Shown: positions 62,019-64,000 of the stretch, one piece after another
How positions within the stretch are numbered: the stretch's first letter is position 1
Layout of the letters: every line of letters starts with the position of its first letter
Assembly: GCA_963751595.1 (NCBI GenBank)
Contig: CAVVVC010000007.1
Span: 1 to 64,000 of the forward strand
Source: JAHEGP01 sp963751595
Lineage (GTDB): Bacteria; Pseudomonadota; Gammaproteobacteria; Pseudomonadales; JAHEGP01
Length of the DNA: 64,000 nucleotides
Reading direction: 5' to 3'
Notes under the pieces: generated by a model
The model's database searches: none
Told to the model about the DNA's origin: nothing
Seen by the model: only the letters and a program-made list of their open reading frames with translations
Position numbers and translations under genes: made by a program

Positions 62019-64000
62019 ATGGAAAAACCTATGACAACTGAAACTGAAAGTGCGGCCAGCTACGACTCGTCCAGCATCAAAGTGCTCAAAGGGCTTGATG
62101 CGGTCAGAAAACGACCGGGTATGTATATTGGTGATACAGATGATGGCACCGGCCTTCACCACATGGTCTTTGAGCTTGTCGACAATTCCATTGATGAGGC
62201 CCTGGCCGGCTTCTGTAAGCAGATTACGGTAACGATACACCCTGATCAATCTGTGACTGTCAGTGATGATGGTCGAGGGATTCCCGTTGATATGCACGAG
62301 GAAGAGGGCGTATCCGCTGCCGAGGTCATTATGACAGTCCTCCACGCTGGGGGTAAGTTTGATGACAACACCTATAAGGTCTCCGGGGGCCTGCATGGTG
62401 TCGGCGTCTCTGTCGTCAACGCCTTGTCAGAAGAGTTAACCCTGACGATCCGCCGGAGTGGAAAGGTCTACGAGCAGACCTATCGACACGGTGTCCCCCA
62501 GGCCCCCCTCGTGGCGGTGGGAGAAACCTCTTCAACGGGTTCCGAGGTAACCTTTCGACCCTCACCAGACACCTTTACCAATATCGAATTTCACTTTGAC
62601 ATCCTCGCAAAGCGTCTGCGGGAACTGTCTTTCCTCAATTCGGGAGTTTGTATCGTACTGAGGGATGATCGCAGTGGCCGTGAGGAGGTGTACCGTTACG
62701 ACGGAGGCCTGAAAGCGTTTGTAGAATACCTGAACCATACCAAGTCACCCATCAACAAGGTTTTTCACTTTGCGGCTGAACAGGACGACATTGGGGTTGA
62801 AGTTGCTTTGCAATGGAACGATGGCTACCAGGAGAATCTCTACTGTTACACCAACAACATCCCCCAGCGCGATGGAGGTAGTCACCTGGCCGGGTTTCGC
62901 GCCGCGCTGACCCGTAGCCTCAATAACTATATTGAGCGAGAGGGATTGGCCAAGAAAGCCAAGCTCGGGGTCAGTACGACGGGTGACGACGCCCGCGAAG
63001 GCCTTACGGCCGTAGTATCGGTTAAAGTCCCGGACCCAAAATTCTCGTCCCAAACCAAGGATAAGTTGGTATCGTCGGAAGTTAAACCCGCGGTCGAGCA
63101 AGCCATGAACCGCTTGTTCAACGATTACTTGCTGGAAAATCCCAATGAAGCCCGTTCTGTGGTGCAGAAGATGCTCGATGCCGCCCGCGCCCGGGAAGCC
63201 GCAAGGAAAGCCAGGGAGATGACGCGCCGAAAGGGTGCGCTGGACATTGCCGGCCTCCCGGGCAAGCTCGCTGACTGTCAGGAAAAAGATCCGGCGCTGT
63301 CAGAGATTTATCTGGTGGAGGGTGACTCCGCAGGGGGATCGGCCAAGCAGGGACGTAATCGAAAGTATCAGGCGATACTGCCCCTGAAAGGTAAAATTCT
63401 GAATGTCGAAAAAGCCCGCTTCGACAAAATGCTGTCATCAGCGGAAGTAGGCACTATCGTCACGGCACTTGGTTGTGGCATCGGCAAGCAGGAGTTCAAT
63501 CCGGACAAGCTGCGTTACCACAGCATAATCATCATGACCGACGCGGACGTCGACGGCTCTCACATTCGAACCCTGCTATTGACCTTCTTCTTTCGGCAAA
63601 TGCCCGAGCTATTGGAGAGAGGCCACGTTTTTATTGCCCAGCCGCCCCTGTATAAAATCAGCAAGGGCAAGACCGAGAATTACCTCAAGGATGATGATGC
63701 CCTTGACGCCTTTCTCACCCAGGCAGCGATGGAAAATGCGGCCTTGCACGTCAATGAGGATGCACCTCCGATAGCCGGCGAGGCGCTGGAAAAGCTGATT
63801 ACCCAGTTCCGCGCGACCATGAAGACGATAGATCGTTTGTCCCGCGCGTATCCCGAGCAAGTGTTGCAGACCCTGGTTTATTTGCCGCGACTGACGCCCG
63901 ATGACCTGACCAATGAAGCCGCAGTGCGCCTTTGGTGTGAGCAGCTTTCAGCCCTGTTAAGTAAGGAATATACCCTTGGCGCAGGTTCAGCCATGTTCAC
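62019..64000 (+). CDS. gyrB: DNA gyrase subunit B (3' end beyond window)
   Basis: At least 660 codons, open to the window end. The GHKL ATPase domain has FELVDNSIDEA (about 51-61), DDGRGIPVD and GGLHGVGVSVVNALS. The TOPRIM domain has LVEGDSAGGSAKQGRNR and MTDADVDGSHIRTLL. It pairs with GyrA for negative supercoiling. The start is ATG 62019, seven bases after recF; ATG 62031 in the same frame is equally possible. The family is about 800 aa, so roughly 150 residues lie outside. Confidence 0.97.
   Translation, partial: MEKPMTTETESAASYDSSSIKVLKGLDAVRKRPGMYIGDTDDGTGLHHMVFELVDNSIDEALAGFCKQITVTIHPDQSVTVSDDGRGIPVDMHEEEGVSAAEVIMTVLHAGGKFDDNTYKVSGGLHGVGVSVVNALSEELTLTIRRSGKVYEQTYRHGVPQAPLVAVGETSSTGSEVTFRPSPDTFTNIEFHFDILAKRLRELSFLNSGVCIVLRDDRSGREEVYRYDGGLKAFVEYLNHTKSPINKVFHFAAEQDDIGVEVALQWNDGYQENLYCYTNNIPQRDGGSHLAGFRAALTRSLNNYIEREGLAKKAKLGVSTTGDDAREGLTAVVSVKVPDPKFSSQTKDKLVSSEVKPAVEQAMNRLFNDYLLENPNEARSVVQKMLDAARAREAARKAREMTRRKGALDIAGLPGKLADCQEKDPALSEIYLVEGDSAGGSAKQGRNRKYQAILPLKGKILNVEKARFDKMLSSAEVGTIVTALGCGIGKQEFNPDKLRYHSIIIMTDADVDGSHIRTLLLTFFFRQMPELLERGHVFIAQPPLYKISKGKTENYLKDDDALDAFLTQAAMENAALHVNEDAPPIAGEALEKLITQFRATMKTIDRLSRAYPEQVLQTLVYLPRLTPDDLTNEAAVRLWCEQLSALLSKEYTLGAGSAMF

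Noticed and set aside
1..64000. CRISPR arrays, tRNA or rRNA genes
   Set aside because: No regularly spaced short repeats and no cloverleaf or rRNA sequence noticed while reading both strands.

Overview
The window is a stretch of bacterial chromosome that contains the replication origin region of a gammaproteobacterium, most probably marine. The evidence is the gene order rpmH-rnpA-yidD-yidC-mnmE-mnmG-rsmG-parA-parB-atpIBEFHAGDC-glmU-glmS on one side and dnaA-dnaN-recF-gyrB on the other, the protein sequences themselves, and parS sites of the Pseudomonas type. A Cellvibrionales/Halieaceae-like organism would fit, but I cannot fix the genus by eye.

Layout. (1) 0.5-6.4 kb: nucleotide-sugar genes. 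These are a glucose-1-phosphate cytidylyltransferase, an extended SDR epimerase/dehydratase and three zinc-finger C-methyltransferase-like enzymes, two of them paralogues. (2) 6.7-15.1 kb: a giant secreted modular protein (about 2,813 aa if one frameshift is repaired) built of fibronectin-III-like, LamG-like and DUF1349-like modules, with an apparently exact internal duplication of 1,817 bp. (3) 15.1-29.8 kb: an AT-richer, mosaic region. It holds three glycosyltransferases, two intact sulfotransferases and one broken one, a fourth glycosyltransferase, a methyltransferase and a secreted beta-helix protein. It also holds a complete insertion sequence with inverted repeats and target duplication, an IS3-family element inserted into an IS30-like remnant, and a further IS3 scrap. 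(4) 29.8-38.2 kb, minus strand: an exopolysaccharide assembly operon (Wzz/GNVR chain-length protein, CpsD-like ATPase, ExeA-like AAA ATPase, sulfotransferase, glycosyltransferase, Wzy/ligase-like membrane protein, glycosyltransferase). (5) 38.5-64 kb: glmS, glmU, the ATP synthase operon, parBA, rsmG, mnmG, mnmE, yidC, yidD, rnpA and rpmH, then oriC, then dnaA, dnaN, recF and the start of gyrB.

How it works together. GlmS and GlmU supply UDP-GlcNAc. The left half encodes sugar modification, glycosyl transfer, sulfation, polymerisation and chain-length control, so the best reading is a sulfated, methyl-branched surface or exo-polysaccharide. No flippase (Wzx), priming transferase or outer-membrane exporter is visible, so the pathway is incomplete here. 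Core genes are transcribed away from the rpmH-dnaA gap, as expected if oriC lies there. Two perfect parS palindromes sit inside recF, next to the parAB genes that use such sites. A second AT-rich, DnaA-box-bearing gap lies upstream of mnmG.

Limits: all family calls are from reading motifs. Repeat identity was checked by eye only, and promoters are consensus matches.
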